In this document: positions 10,336-21,131 of the stretch, piece after piece
How positions within the stretch are numbered: the stretch's first letter is position 1
Layout of the letters: each line of letters opens with the position of its first letter
Origin: Thamnidium elegans
Lineage: Eukaryota; Mucoromycota; Mucoromycetes; Mucorales; Mucoraceae
Length of the DNA stretch: 64,000 nucleotides
Direction: 5' to 3'
Assembly: GCA_025201345.1 (NCBI GenBank)
Contig: JAIXMG010000043.1
Location: 98,161 to 162,160, forward strand
Made by a program: the position numbers and the translations under genes
Notes under the pieces: model-generated
Database searches by the model: none
Seen by the model: only the letters and a program-made list of their open reading frames with translations
Told to the model about the DNA's origin: nothing

Positions 10336-12613
10336 TTAATTAAACATTTCTTCTACATATGTCTCATAATCGAATCCGTTAGACTCATTTACAGCACTTA
10401 TAGGCATGGTATTTTTCAAATAATCAATCATTCTCATAGGTATTTGACTCATTTTCAAATCGAGTTCAGTAACGTAAGGTTTATCACCAGCCATTGTTCT
10501 GAAAGAATCCATGAGTTCACCAGGAGTAGTTTTATCTTCAGTAACCGATACCATAAAACGAATAAACTGCTCAAACGTAGCGTAATCCGAATTTTTGGTA
10601 ATACTATAAAAAGCAATTTCAAGTTTATCATCATCATAAACGATACCTAGACTAGAAAGTGCGTACTTGAATTCCGACATGGATAAGGTGTTGGTACAGT
10701 CTTTGTCAAAGAATCTAAACGTTTGTTCAAATTCTTCCAGCTGCACCGGCGTAAGATTTGTCATATTACGAGAAATGATCTGATAAATAAAAAAAAAGTA
10801 AGTTTTTTTTTATAATAAAAAATGACTAATATAAAAACTTACTTGGTTTTGAATAAACGCACTTTTCATTTGCACGGCTTCTTTTACCAAGTCTAGACCG
10901 AAGCTTAAATCTTCCAATGAATGGACTGTATAATCATTTTCTTCGGTATTTGCTTCAATACATGCACTATCTAACATTTGAATGATATTTAAAGATGCTT
11001 GCAATGGCTCAAATAATTTTGTTAAACTCTGTACAAGATCAAGCTGAGATTGAAGGCTGCCTTCAAGGTTTACTAGTTTTACCGAAATAGTATCCAATCG
11101 GTATTGAAAATCATTTGCTTCATCCGCGTAAGCCTTTCGTAAACCTTCTTTAATTCTAAATAATAAAATACGGTGTTTAATTTCATCCTACTCGCTTCAA
11201 AATAAGTGAACTTACGCTCTAATTGTACTATTAATTCGACGATAATAGTTGGCTTCCTTTTGTAATAATGATTTCCAAGTATCATCGAGATCTTGTAAGG
11301 TTAAACCATTAGGAGGATAATATGGTTTTAGGTTATATGTTTTTGCTTTTGTTTGGATATTTCCTAATAGAGCACCAATGTTTTTCTTTTCAGCCACCCA
11401 AGATCTTTTTTCAGTGCTCTTGTAGATATCAAATGTATTACTTTTTTCTTTGGCATCAAAATAGCTATCTGTTAATTGTGTATTATCCCATTCTTCTTGA
11501 ATGAATTCTACTGCTTCCATTAACTATATATTACGTTAATAACTTTTCTCTCTTTTTAATGATATAAAACTTACAGCACAAACACGCAATTCGTATTGAT
11601 GTTCCATATCCCAAACAGAAGCCAAAACATCTGCAAATTTAGCAACTCTTCTTCCGGCCGTTTCAAACTCATCTATTATTATTTTTTAGTGCTTTTTTTT
11701 TTCTCTTTTTTACATATTCTACTTTACCACGTGCTGAAAACGCATGAAAGTATTCAGCCACATAAGTCATGACTGATTTTTCATCTGGTTTTGATATATC
11801 ACAAACATCTTCTACATCCAAAAGTTTCTATTGATCCTAATTTTAGCATATATTTACATATATCATGTTGTATTTTTTTACTTACAGGAATGTTTAATTC
11901 TCTTGCTGCAATTTCAAATGCCAATGCAGTATTTCCATGCCTATCATTTTTATCCAAATTATGAAAATCAATCAGTTCAGGATGATGATGATGAATTAAA
12001 GCACAACTAAATAAAGAAAGGTTAAATACTATAATGAATCATAAAAATGCTAAACTAACAATGCTAAACCGTCTGTCCAGCTATAGGTAAAATCACGAAC
12101 ATCTACATCTTCATAGTGCGCAGTTTTACGTTGACACCATAATAGCAGACCTTCTTTTGCATTTTTACCATCTTGACTAATTTTTTTTTAAAAAAAAATG
12201 TTATGATTAAAAAGTATAATATAAACATCTCTCTCCCTCATACTTGATATCAGCAATCGTAAATCTTAAAATAATTATCCACAACATTCCCAAAACCAAT
12301 TTAAGATTTTTATTTACAATATCTTCTGCTCCGATATTAGTCAATGCAACACCTCTTAATTTAATAAAGTCTAGTGCTTTATTGACATTTTCCATCTTTT
12401 GAAAAATCATGCCTGGACTTTGATTGAAAGGTCGTAATGATTCTCCTCCAATAATTTCCTAATATTTTACTTTTTTTTAATATCTTTTTTTTATTTTAAT
12501 AAAAGAAAAAACCTTACTAGTAACTGAATCAATCGAACACCATTTGCCAAATCTTCATTCAAGTGAACGATATTTGGAATACTTTTTAGATCCAATTTAT
12601 TATTTACCCTATC

Positions 12614-12644
<31 letters not shown>

Positions 12645-12924
12645 AACATGTGTTACCATAACAACACATCGTTGGTATAGTTACCATTTAGTAAAAGCTA
12701 AAAAAGCAATTGTTTAGTCAGATCAATTTACTTCTTTTTTTATTTACTATCACTTACTTTTCTTTTGAATAAGTTCCCAAGCATTTACCATTTGCTTTTT
12801 TTCTATAAAAAAAATATTGCTTTTAAATACTCGGAGCTTTTTTTTTTTCTATTATTTTTATTTTACCCTCAAAGCTCTTTTTTAAGGTCGTTTGACCAAA
12901 GTTTGATGTAGAGTAGACTTTCAT
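10336..12924 (-). CDS. ain1: Alpha-actinin (actin cross-linker)
   Basis: Twelve exons: 12924-12867, 12802-12758, 12698-12686, 12608-12518, 12458-12244, 12176-12060, 12006-11886, 11827-11728, 11672-11575, 11523-11216, 11155-10843 and 10779-10336. They sum to 640 residues, close to the length of yeast-type alpha-actinin. Two calponin-homology domains (about 30-255) include [19 protein letters not shown] and [13 protein letters not shown], the classic actin-binding signatures. A shortened rod of about two spectrin-like coiled repeats follows (about 260-490). The C-terminus has EF-hand modules (about 500-640); loop 518-529 ([12 protein letters not shown]) keeps most calcium positions. The protein should form antiparallel dimers that bundle F-actin in rings and patches. 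Exon 3 is only 13 nt. Its skipping would shift the frame. The ATG at 12924 is the first with a continuous model, and a short N-terminus fits fungal relatives. Confidence 0.95.
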
Positions 12925-13275
12925 TTTTTTTTTTATATAGAAGAAAGAAAAAGTGAGAGAAAAAAGATACAAAAGAGAAAATACCTCCACATTTTGTTGT
13001 TTAAAAATATTCAAAAAGAAAAACAATGTTCCTTATTAGGATGCCATATAAACAACTATATTAAACTCCGAAAAAGTGGATGATGATCTTTTTCCATACA
13101 TTGACGTTTCGTTTGATATATAGCAAAGAATGACGACGAAATGAACAAATAAAAATGTTGTCAATGTCATCTCATTTTGAACTCCCTTGTATAAAAAAAA
13201 AAGAGATATAAATTCCCCGGGCTTTTTTTATTTTATTTATTTATTTTTCTTTACCCTTTTTTATTTTTCTGCATT

Positions 13276-13984
13276 ATGAGCATACCTCAAGACACTTCTC
13301 CTGTTATTGTTACCTCACTTAACAACAAACAATCTAAAGTATCCAAATTTCTTTTAGATCCTTGGTCTACAGCCAAGGTTGTTTTGCCTGCCGCCGCTAT
13401 TCAAGTAGTGATTCATCAAACTGGTTTAAAGAAGGCTTCTTTACGCGAGTTGACTTTAGGTCTTACTTTGTTAAATGCTTTTTGGTTCGCCACCACCTTA
13501 AATCTCAGCTATATTGAGACACCCCTTTTAGCCAACGTAACAAGTCTTGATGAGTGGACAAAGTTAGATGTAGGTCGTCATCGTTTTAGCTGGATTAATA
13601 AAATCGAGGTAATAATATAAAAATCTCTGTTTCATGATATATTTAACCGAACAATTTTTTTAGGCTGCTGCTAGTATCATTGGACTCGACTTATTCTTAA
13701 ATTGGAACCAACGTATAATTAACCACCACGGTTACGTTAATAACACATTAAAGGCTGCTGTTATTGCCCCTGTTGCCATTACTGTTATTCAATCGCTTTA
13801 CTTTTTACCAAGATTTAATAAGCGTGCTGCCCTTGTCTCTAAAGGTGAAGCAACTGCACAACAACTTTGGGACCGCGACCCATTCTTTTTAAAGGGTCAC
13901 CGTGCTTATATTGCATTGGATACACTTAAAATTTCTTGTTTAGCTGTTGCTGGACTTCGATTCGGTTTAATGTTAAAGAATTAA
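13276..13984 (+). CDS. Conserved-looking small membrane protein, function unknown
   Basis: Two exons, 13276-13608 and 13664-13984, join in phase after GAG|GTAATA and TTTTTAG to a 217-residue protein. Three to four hydrophobic stretches are visible: TAKVVLPAAAIQVVIHQTG, a middle LTLLNAFWFATTLNLS segment, AAASIIGLDLFLNW, and a region around APVAITVIQSLYF plus a C-terminal ISCLAVAGLRFG. A His/Arg/Lys-rich loop lies before the last segment. The overall layout recalls four-helix membrane proteins of the DUF4149/TMEM205 kind, but I cannot prove that relation. Codon use and intron signals are like the neighbours. It probably resides in an intracellular membrane. The upstream 350 bp to alpha-actinin is a divergent promoter region rich in T runs. 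Confidence 0.75.
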
Positions 13985-14512
13985 ATAAATATGTAATTAT
14001 TATATATTTTACAAGCTCGATTATATGTGTCCATTTTTACGTCCCATTTTATACATTTGTATACAGTATTAAACCAAAAAGTACATCAATCATAATGAAA
14101 TTGTGTCTTGGGAATTTATCGACGGTAACGATTTGTCGTGCTTCTGCGAAATGAGGAATAAATTTAGAATCAATATCCAAAAGCTTTCTTTGATATTCCT
14201 CGTTAGAGTCCAGTATTCTCATTAAGCTGAGTAAATAAAATATTATTCCACCAAACCTTTTGTACCTGATAATCAATTACAGTTTCGTTCGCTGTGTTCA
14301 TGACAGAAGCTATTCTATTTCGCTAGTCACATGTTATTTATAATCATATTTCGTTTTATGATAAAATGGCTTTGTATGCTTAACTATTGTACGCGTATCG
14401 TGATATAGTAATTCTTCGTCGATCCCCAAGACTTTATAAATGACATTAAATGCATTGACATACCTTATTCCACCCATTTGACTGTGATTTTTGGTCTATA
14501 ACGTGCGGCTTC
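13985..14512. other. Region with an unassigned short minus-strand frame
   Basis: A minus-strand frame at 14276-14049 encodes a C-terminus-like peptide containing LDSNEEYQRKLLDIDSKF. A candidate upstream exon ending at CAG|GTACAA (near 14266) does not join it in frame, so it may be the remnant of a lineage-specific gene. Nothing else is recognised. Confidence 0.3.
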
Positions 14513-14838
14513 AATATAAAAATCGATGATCAATTATCTTTCTCATACTCTCTTCACACCAATCCAAATTCTACATCTAAATGGGGTGTTAACTCTATCA
14601 AATATTATAAGGCTCCTATCTCGCCTTCTTCGCAAAAATCACTGACCATTAAATCTCCATTATGGTCTGAATTTTGGCAGCTCCATATTCCTTTACCAGC
14701 TTGAACAATATGGTACAGAGCTATTCATAACAAACTCTCCACTAAACCTATTTTACAAAGATTTATTCTATTTTATTCTCCCCCCTCCACTCCTTTTCTT
14801 TGTAATAGCAGTCTTTTAACCCCCTCATCGTGCCTTTT
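14513..14838 (+). mobile_element. LINE-type reverse transcriptase relic (C-terminal region)
   Basis: A frame starting at 14513 reads through a stretch resembling the zf-RVT region at the end of non-LTR reverse transcriptases: PLWSEFWQLHIPLPA, an in-frame TGA at 14702-14704, then TIWYRAIHNKLSTKPILQRF. The WYR-x3-HNKLSTK pattern followed by a Cys is typical of fungal L1-like elements. No reverse transcriptase core or 5' part is present nearby, so this is a decayed fragment. Confidence 0.6.
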
Positions 14839-15439
14839 AAGTGCTTTAAATAAAACAGAATTACAGTTCACAAAAAAAAAGTGATTCTTTTAATTAATTA
14901 ATAAGCACAACGAGCGTAACATCGACAATCCATCAATCAATTCATTCAAATCAGCAAGAAATGTTGTCTACCTCGGGGATTTAAAGCTTTTTTAGCGTTA
15001 TAACACGCACAAGCCATTGGCATTTAGACATATAGTATATAAATTTACTTGCGAGACTTTGAATCAATAATAAAACTAGGCTAATACTAGAATCATGTGT
15101 AACTTTGATAGTATTGTTGAGCTGACTTTTGCCACTCGATACCAATTCCGCTTTATCTTAAAAGTGTGTGTTCTCCGATACTGACTTTCCAAACTCACCA
15201 TTTGCATCATTGCTAGTTTTATCAAGGTTATACAATATTCTCAAATCCATCTTTCTGTTCGTTTTTCAGAACCATGAGAGATCGTATTTCCCCAATTAAT
15301 TATCACATTTGTTTTAGAAAACAGCGCCTCAATAATTGTAGACCAGAACTTAATCACACTTCCTTCCGAAAGTTTGTTAAATACATGAGGGGGAGGTTTT
15401 TTTTTTGGAGGTATAGAGATAGAGACCGTGTTTAGGCAG
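14839..15439. other. Spacer between two opposed LINE relics
   Basis: About 600 bp with no gene, RNA or intact element. The end near 15300-15440 may continue the 3' end of the minus-strand LINE relic, where the frame is badly broken. Confidence 0.4.
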
Positions 15440-15990
15440 ATGTATATACAGTTAGGTCCGAGTCTAAAAGAAGGAGCAGATTCATGTCAAAGGAAATGAT
15501 AGTATGATGATGAAAAGGTGTACCATAGAAGATAGAGGCCCAGTGTTAAGTCCGGATTGTTTGGATGATGCAAATAATAATTTGGAGATAGAATAATGAG
15601 TGATATTGTGAGTCAGAGAGTTCACATGAAGGTAAAGAATGAGATATTATTTGAAAGGAGTGTCAGATATCAGAGAGGAGTCTAGAGGTATTGTTTAATG
15701 GAGGAGGAGAGATCAGCGGTAGGAAGTGAGACCAGACTGGTGTGAGCGAAGGACATTCGAAAAAGAAGAGAAGGATTGAATCAGGTTGACCAATGCATTG
15801 AGAACAGAAATTGGCTGGATATTTATCAGGAAAGATGTAGTGTAAGAGTCCTCGACGAGGGATACGAGAATGTACAATCCGGTACCAAATGATACGAGCT
15901 TTGAGAGGAGTTCGATAGAACCAGAAACGAGACCAGGAAGAAGTAGATATAGGACATTGGAGGCTAGGATGTTGGTTGCCGGTGATATAT
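15440..15990 (-). mobile_element. LINE-type reverse transcriptase relic, minus strand
   Basis: Reading down from about 15990, one frame gives SSWSRFWFYRTPLKARIIWY, then HSRIPRRGLLHYIFPDKYPA, then FCSQC and FFECPSLTPVWSHF. This is the zf-RVT zinc-binding segment of a non-LTR retrotransposon ORF2. After a TGA near 15690 the same frame continues with HWASIFYGTPFHHHTIISF and further stops. It is the same kind of domain as the plus-strand relic at 14513-14838, in the opposite direction, so the two are separate insertions or an inverted rearrangement. Confidence 0.65.
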
Positions 15991-16037
15991 ATTCCAAGCC
16001 ACTAAACTCTTTATTACATACATTTTGCCGGAGTTCT

Positions 16038-16562
16038 TCATTCATTAATATCAGTCAAGTCTATTACATTGTTGAGACCACATACTATGAAATATTTTTC
16101 TCTGTCATTAGATTGCTTATACTTTCGAAGGTTGTTTTGTACAATTTCCTTAATTAATTTTACTGTTTCAGTGGGCTCATCAATAGCAACTCTTCGCCGT
16201 GTATGTGATGCTGAATCAGTTTCATGTGTAGAACGTTTTTGGAAGTCTCTCGAAGTTGAATGACGAAACATAGTGTTTCGAATGTCATCCTCTCGATTCA
16301 AGGTTGTTTCGCCACGAATTAAAACACACCAGTACATTTTTGTACGGTTCAACTCCAAACCCAAAAAATTGGACAGGATTGTCATTTCACACCAACATTT
16401 ACAAGCTTCATCTTCAGTTGAATCTAATAGCAATTTAACAGTGTTTTTGTACTCCCCTTCAGCCTGTTCACTTTTATCAGCAGCGTAATCTCTTTCTAAT
16501 TTTTTTTTTCTGGCAATCCATTGCTTTTTTTTAAAAATTAACTTTAAGCCATGGTACTGCAT
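16038..16562 (-). CDS. Hypothetical protein, lineage-specific
   Basis: An open frame of 174 residues from the ATG at 16560-16562 without a needed intron. The N-terminus is strongly basic (KLIFKKKQWIARKKKLERDY). A cysteine cluster (CKCWCEM) and a hydrophobic patch follow around residues 55-90, then a charged, Arg/Ser/Thr-rich half ending in VCGLNNVIDLTDINE. No domain is recognised. It sits beside LINE and Tc1-like remnants, so it may be an element-borne or recently duplicated gene rather than a core gene. An alternative overlapping start (ATG GCT TGG) exists in another frame, which weakens confidence in the N-terminus. Confidence 0.35.
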   Translation of the reverse strand: MQYHGLKLIFKKKQWIARKKKLERDYAADKSEQAEGEYKNTVKLLLDSTEDEACKCWCEMTILSNFLGLELNRTKMYWCVLIRGETTLNREDDIRNTMFRHSTSRDFQKRSTHETDSASHTRRRVAIDEPTETVKLIKEIVQNNLRKYKQSNDREKYFIVCGLNNVIDLTDINE

Positions 16563-17815
16563 CCCAAGCCATTGTTGTTTATCGTATAGTTTTTATGAAT
16601 GCTCGAAAAGAACGCGAAACAGGATTTATTAGAAAAAGGAAAAACCTTGGTACACGTTCTATTTACAAGTTCAGTAAAAAGTGTGACAGATCATTTTTTA
16701 TGTACGTACCTTTATGGATACCAGTTTCTCTAAGAAAGGCTGGTATAAGTTAGTAAGAAATAAGTGAAGAAGGAAAAAAAAAGAAAAAGACTCGTAAAAA
16801 AAAAGAAGCAATAAATAAGTGATAAAATAGAGTCCACTTTTACTCGTGCGATATATTTACACATCATGTCGTATTATACCACTAATTGTTTCATATATAT
16901 TCGTACTTATACGTTGGGTAATAATTTTTATATGTAGTAGGTACTTGTTACTCCGACTTGATTCATGCAATATCCTTTTTATGCGAATAGGTCACACTTT
17001 TTTTTTCTTGTATGTGTAAATAGAAGGTGTACCAAGAATTCCCCATTGTTTCTATACTTTATTGACCAGCTTCAGATATCAAGATGCTTGTAATTATGAA
17101 TAGTGTACAATTGCATGGTGGACATTTAACTGGTGATAATACTACCCCTTATTTTATAAAAGCATCTATGTTTTTTTCTTTCTGTATAGTTTGTATTCAA
17201 TGTCCCAATAAAAAAACACTCTTTTGAAGACTGCTATATTAATATTTAACACCGTATTGATTATAAAAACTGGTACCAATCTTTGGTGCTGAAAATTCAT
17301 TAAAAGTTGAGCATAAGGAGTATATCAAAAAGTTATCTGACAAAGATGTTCAGGATATTATTTGATGAGTACAATGTCTATTTCTATTATGAGACTCATC
17401 TTTGAACGTAAAATAAGAGAGCCAACAAATAAGAAAACGGCAAACATCCCAGAATGCAACGCGGTTTTAGTCTATAGCAAAGGGAAGGTTGAAGTGCCAG
17501 CAATTGGTGACAGAGGAAAATTTATCAAGCAGAATCCCCGAAGCCTGTAATGATATACCTAGGTTATATTTACGTCTTTTCTGATCATTAAATCATCGTA
17601 AACATAGATTATTCGAGCAAACATTTTTTTTTAAAAAAAAGAAAATAAAGGATGACATTCTTTATGAAAAACTGACAAGTACATAATAATAATCATTTTT
17701 GGCAAAACGACATTTATTTTTCTCAAACCGCCAGATCAACCTGTCGCGCTGTACATTTAGTACTACCACGGATATACACCATTTTTTTTTATCCCCTTAC
17801 TCACCTTTTTTTTAG
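16563..17815. other. Relic-rich intergenic region
   Basis: No supported gene. A 62-codon plus frame at 17362-17550 contains AVLVYSKGKVEVPAI, which might be a worn middle part of the same Tc1-like transposase whose tail is at 17816-17965, but this match is weak. A T9A8 palindrome lies at 17624-17640. Confidence 0.4.
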
Positions 17816-17965
17816 TTCAATTGAAGAGTGCTGGTCAAAAATTAAGAGCGAGGTATATAAAACACCTCTTGTAAGAATGAAATCCTTGCTGATAGGATGG
17901 AAGAAGCTGTCAAGAAAGTTACACCAAAAGACTGCCGAGGTTGGATCATTATTCTCAAAAGCGTT
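17816..17965 (+). pseudogene. Tc1/mariner-like transposase tail (relic)
   Basis: The plus strand first reads IEECWSKIKSEVYKTPLVR in one frame. After a frameshift near 17895 it continues with MEEAVKKVTPKDCRGWI in the next. Both blocks match the C-terminal end of DDE transposases of the Tc1/mariner superfamily, where the IEECWSKIK segment contains the third catalytic acidic residue. The frameshift and the absence of an intact catalytic core upstream mark it as inactive. Confidence 0.6.
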
Positions 17966-18145
17966 TGAGCATGAAAAGAATATAACTTTTCATCATGAAA
18001 TATACAACATATAACAAATATATTTATATTTATAAAATATACATTGACACAAAAAAAAAGCACAGCTTTTTATTTATTTATTTAAAAAAGATAGATGGAA
18101 TGGAATATATGAGGAGATATACATTTTTTTTTTTTTTTTTTTTTT

Positions 18146-19448
18146 TTACATGAGAACTGGAAGAGCATACATCATTTGTTGTTGTTGTTGTTGTTGTTGT
18201 TGTTGCTGAACCATTCTATATAATTCTTCATTACTGTCATTTGAAGATAAAGTAGGAGGATAAAAGAAGGGAGCCTGAAGCATTAAATGAGACATATTTG
18301 TCTTATTTAAATGTTGTGGATGCACCATAAATGGAGGATATTGATTATTAACAGCGGCAAATAAACTAGATGGTTCAGGGGTAGCGGAAGGGGATATCGT
18401 AAAATCACGGCAGATATCTAAGGCCGGAGGCACCGCAGCTTGAATGACAGGCATCACGCTAATTTTAGAAGCAAGTTCAGGAGCTAATGATATTAAATCC
18501 AAAAGGGCTTGTTTGAAAGCATCATGGCTGCCTTGCAGTATATGTACACGATCGACGCTAGCTTGTTTATCTTCGGTAAAATCACCGCAACGAATCCACT
18601 GATTATCTTCACCGAATCGCCACATGGAAAATGCGACTGGTAAACTTAATTCTATTTCTAACTGTCCAACAATATCGCCTGTTTCTAATTGAACTTGCTG
18701 ACAAAGTCGTATTTGGTGAATACTATCAAACCCAACTTGAACTCTAAAATGGTGTCCCTCAGCTTGCACTTTCCAAATAAATTCTCGGTCTAATGGACTA
18801 CCGTGACATACAAGATCCCAGTCTCTTTGGTTTGTATTTGGTGAAGCGTGTGCAAACCTGGTCCAAGAGCCAATGCGGAGTACATATACGGGAAAATGAA
18901 CCATTTGAATCGGAGCAATAGCTGTTGGGAATACTACTAAAAAGGAACGGAGGGGTTATATTAGTTAAAACTTCCATTATAAATAGAATACATCTTTTAC
19001 CATGGTTGGTCCCTTCCGACACGGCACGATGCATAGAGTTTATCAAATGCAATGATTTACGCTCGGGTTTAGAACTAGAACGTGGCCTTTTACGAATTTG
19101 TTGTCCATCTTGTTTTAATTCTTCAAACCTTTCAGGTGTCATCATTGTTCGAAATGTAGCTTGGTAACGTGGTGGCGTAGAGTGGCGTGTATTAGGATCC
19201 ATCCAACCTGATTTTAAATTCGAAGAAGAGGTGTCTCCGTTACTTTGAGGACATTCTGTCTTTCTGGCTTTAGCACGACGGTTTTGAAACCAAATTTGGA
19301 TCGTTCTTTCTGTTACTCCCAAGTCTCGAGCCAACTTGCTACGAACAGCAGAGTCGGGAAGTGCATTACTATTAAACGATTCCTGAAGTATAACTACTTG
19401 ATCAGGTTTAAGGTGTGTACGTTTTCTAGTGGATGGATTTGTGTTCAT
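18146..19448 (-). CDS. Homeodomain transcription factor
   Basis: Two exons, 19448-19001 and 18936-18146, give 412 residues. The homeodomain spans residues about 8-64: basic arm RKRTHLKPDQ, helix 1 VVILQESFN, and recognition helix ERTIQIWFQNRRAKARK with the invariant W, F, N and R. A Ser/Arg-rich stretch with KRPRSSSKPERK follows as a possible nuclear signal. The second exon carries a regulatory-looking domain (VHFPVYVLRIGSWTRFAH to about residue 290), then a Pro/Gln/Asn-rich tail with eleven consecutive Gln. The layout resembles fungal Phx1-type homeobox proteins involved in starvation responses, but orthology is not proven. The acceptor TTTTTAGTAG is a tandem NAGNAG site that would add or remove one Val. 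The gene sits just downstream of transposon debris. Confidence 0.9.
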
Positions 19449-21131
19449 GATGTGTATTTAAAAGAGTTGATAAAAATTCTTATATGTGATCCAGCACAAG
19501 TAAGAAGAAGAAAAAAAAATATACAAAAAAGAAAAAAAGGGTTATTGAAAAGAAAAAGAGAAGAGGTACCTGCACTTTTTATCTCTTTTTTCTTTTTTCA
19601 TTTGAGATTCCGTACATCATTGGTACAGAAGAAGAAGGTCCAGACTACGTTTGTACTCCGGTTTTTTTGTACTTCCCAAACCAGGTCCGATTTGTTCATA
19701 TTCCCTCCAAATTTCCAGCAAAGTTAGACCAAAATCTTGCCAAGATAAAAAAAAAAAAAAACTCAAGTACTCCAAAAATCTATACTTTTTATTGCTGTAG
19801 CTTTTCTATTTAATCCGTAGAAAACTTTTTTTTTTTTTTGGCTCTTTAAATATATATAACTCTACTGATTAGAAGAAGCACTTACCCTAATCTTATCTCT
19901 GTTGAAAAAATATAAGCTAAATAGAAAAAACGGAAGTCTAAATTTCCCAAAAAAAAAAATACCCAAAGGCTGCTTTAAGTACGTTAGCAAACCTGATAAG
20001 AATTCGCTGAGTATAAAGAAAAAGTAATCAGATGATAACGAATGCTTTCTGCACGGTAATGAGTTTATTTTTATCATTGAAAACTTACAAGGGAGCGAAG
20101 ACGCTTGCAGTAACAAAATTACTATTTAAATGCAAAGTACCCTTTTAAATTACTCGACCTTTCTTTTACTTGTTTCCAGTAAATAGTTTTGAACTGCTGA
20201 GAAAAAAAAACACTTATAACTTATAGTCTGCCTTCCCTTCTTCTCTATTTATTCTTTAAACACATCCATTTTCTCATAGATCCTTATTTCAACCGTCATA
20301 TAAATATTACTCAATTCCTTTATTTACTGGTCATATATACATCAAGCAGCTATGGGTGCTTGAGACCACTCGTTATAATTAATGACATCCATCTCTGAAA
20401 GATAAGTAAATAAGGCTTTTATATATATATATATATATATATATTAATCACTGGAACAGACTGTCATCGTAGGTTTAAATGAAAATACATCTTGATCTTG
20501 ACGATTTAGGTAAAAACTATTTGTTTACTATGGAAGAGCCAACCAGAGCATCGGCTCGTATTTTTTTTTTTTTTTTTTTTTTGAATTGACTTGGGAGACT
20601 AGTGCTCAACAAAGATCTTTTATAGAACTGGAGCAACTTGTTCTTCTATAAAAATTAATTAAATAAACAATTTAAATAAAATCCAAGAGTCGTAAAGTCA
20701 AAAATAAACTTAAAATCTGTAGAGTCAGGTAATAAAAATGCATTGTGGGTGTCCTACCTAAACGTCATTGGGAGTAGGAGAATGCGTGTCGGTGTGTAAG
20801 AACTGAGAATATGTGAATCTCCGACCTTGGTTCTATTTTCCATGATGTCAAAAGAGCCAATAAAATAATTGGTCACATATATAAAGGGGACCCCTCTAAC
20901 CTTTTTGCCAAGTATAATAGTTTTTTTAGCGTAGATCTCTTTTTTATTCTTTATTTGGGAGATGATCGAGAACATTTTAAAAACTTTTTTTTTTCAAACA
21001 GAGTCACTTTTTTTATTTTTATTTTTTATTAAGCCAATTAACTTATAAATTAAACATTTGGTATTCTAGACTTTCATCTCTTCTTTCCTCTTTCAATTGT
21101 TTATTTTGACAACTTTCTTCTTTTAAAAAAT
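19449..21131. other. Divergent intergenic region, homeobox and MscS promoters
   Basis: About 1.7 kb between two divergent starts. The sequence is rich in A and T runs, with pyrimidine-rich stretches near 21060-21125 just before the MscS ATG. Frames in the region are short, cross homopolymers and lack domains. A 22-T run lies around 20561-20582. Confidence 0.5.
20421..20444. repeat. (AT)12 microsatellite
   Basis: Twelve perfect AT dinucleotides, likely polymorphic. It lies in the intergenic region between the homeobox and MscS genes. Confidence 0.9.
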
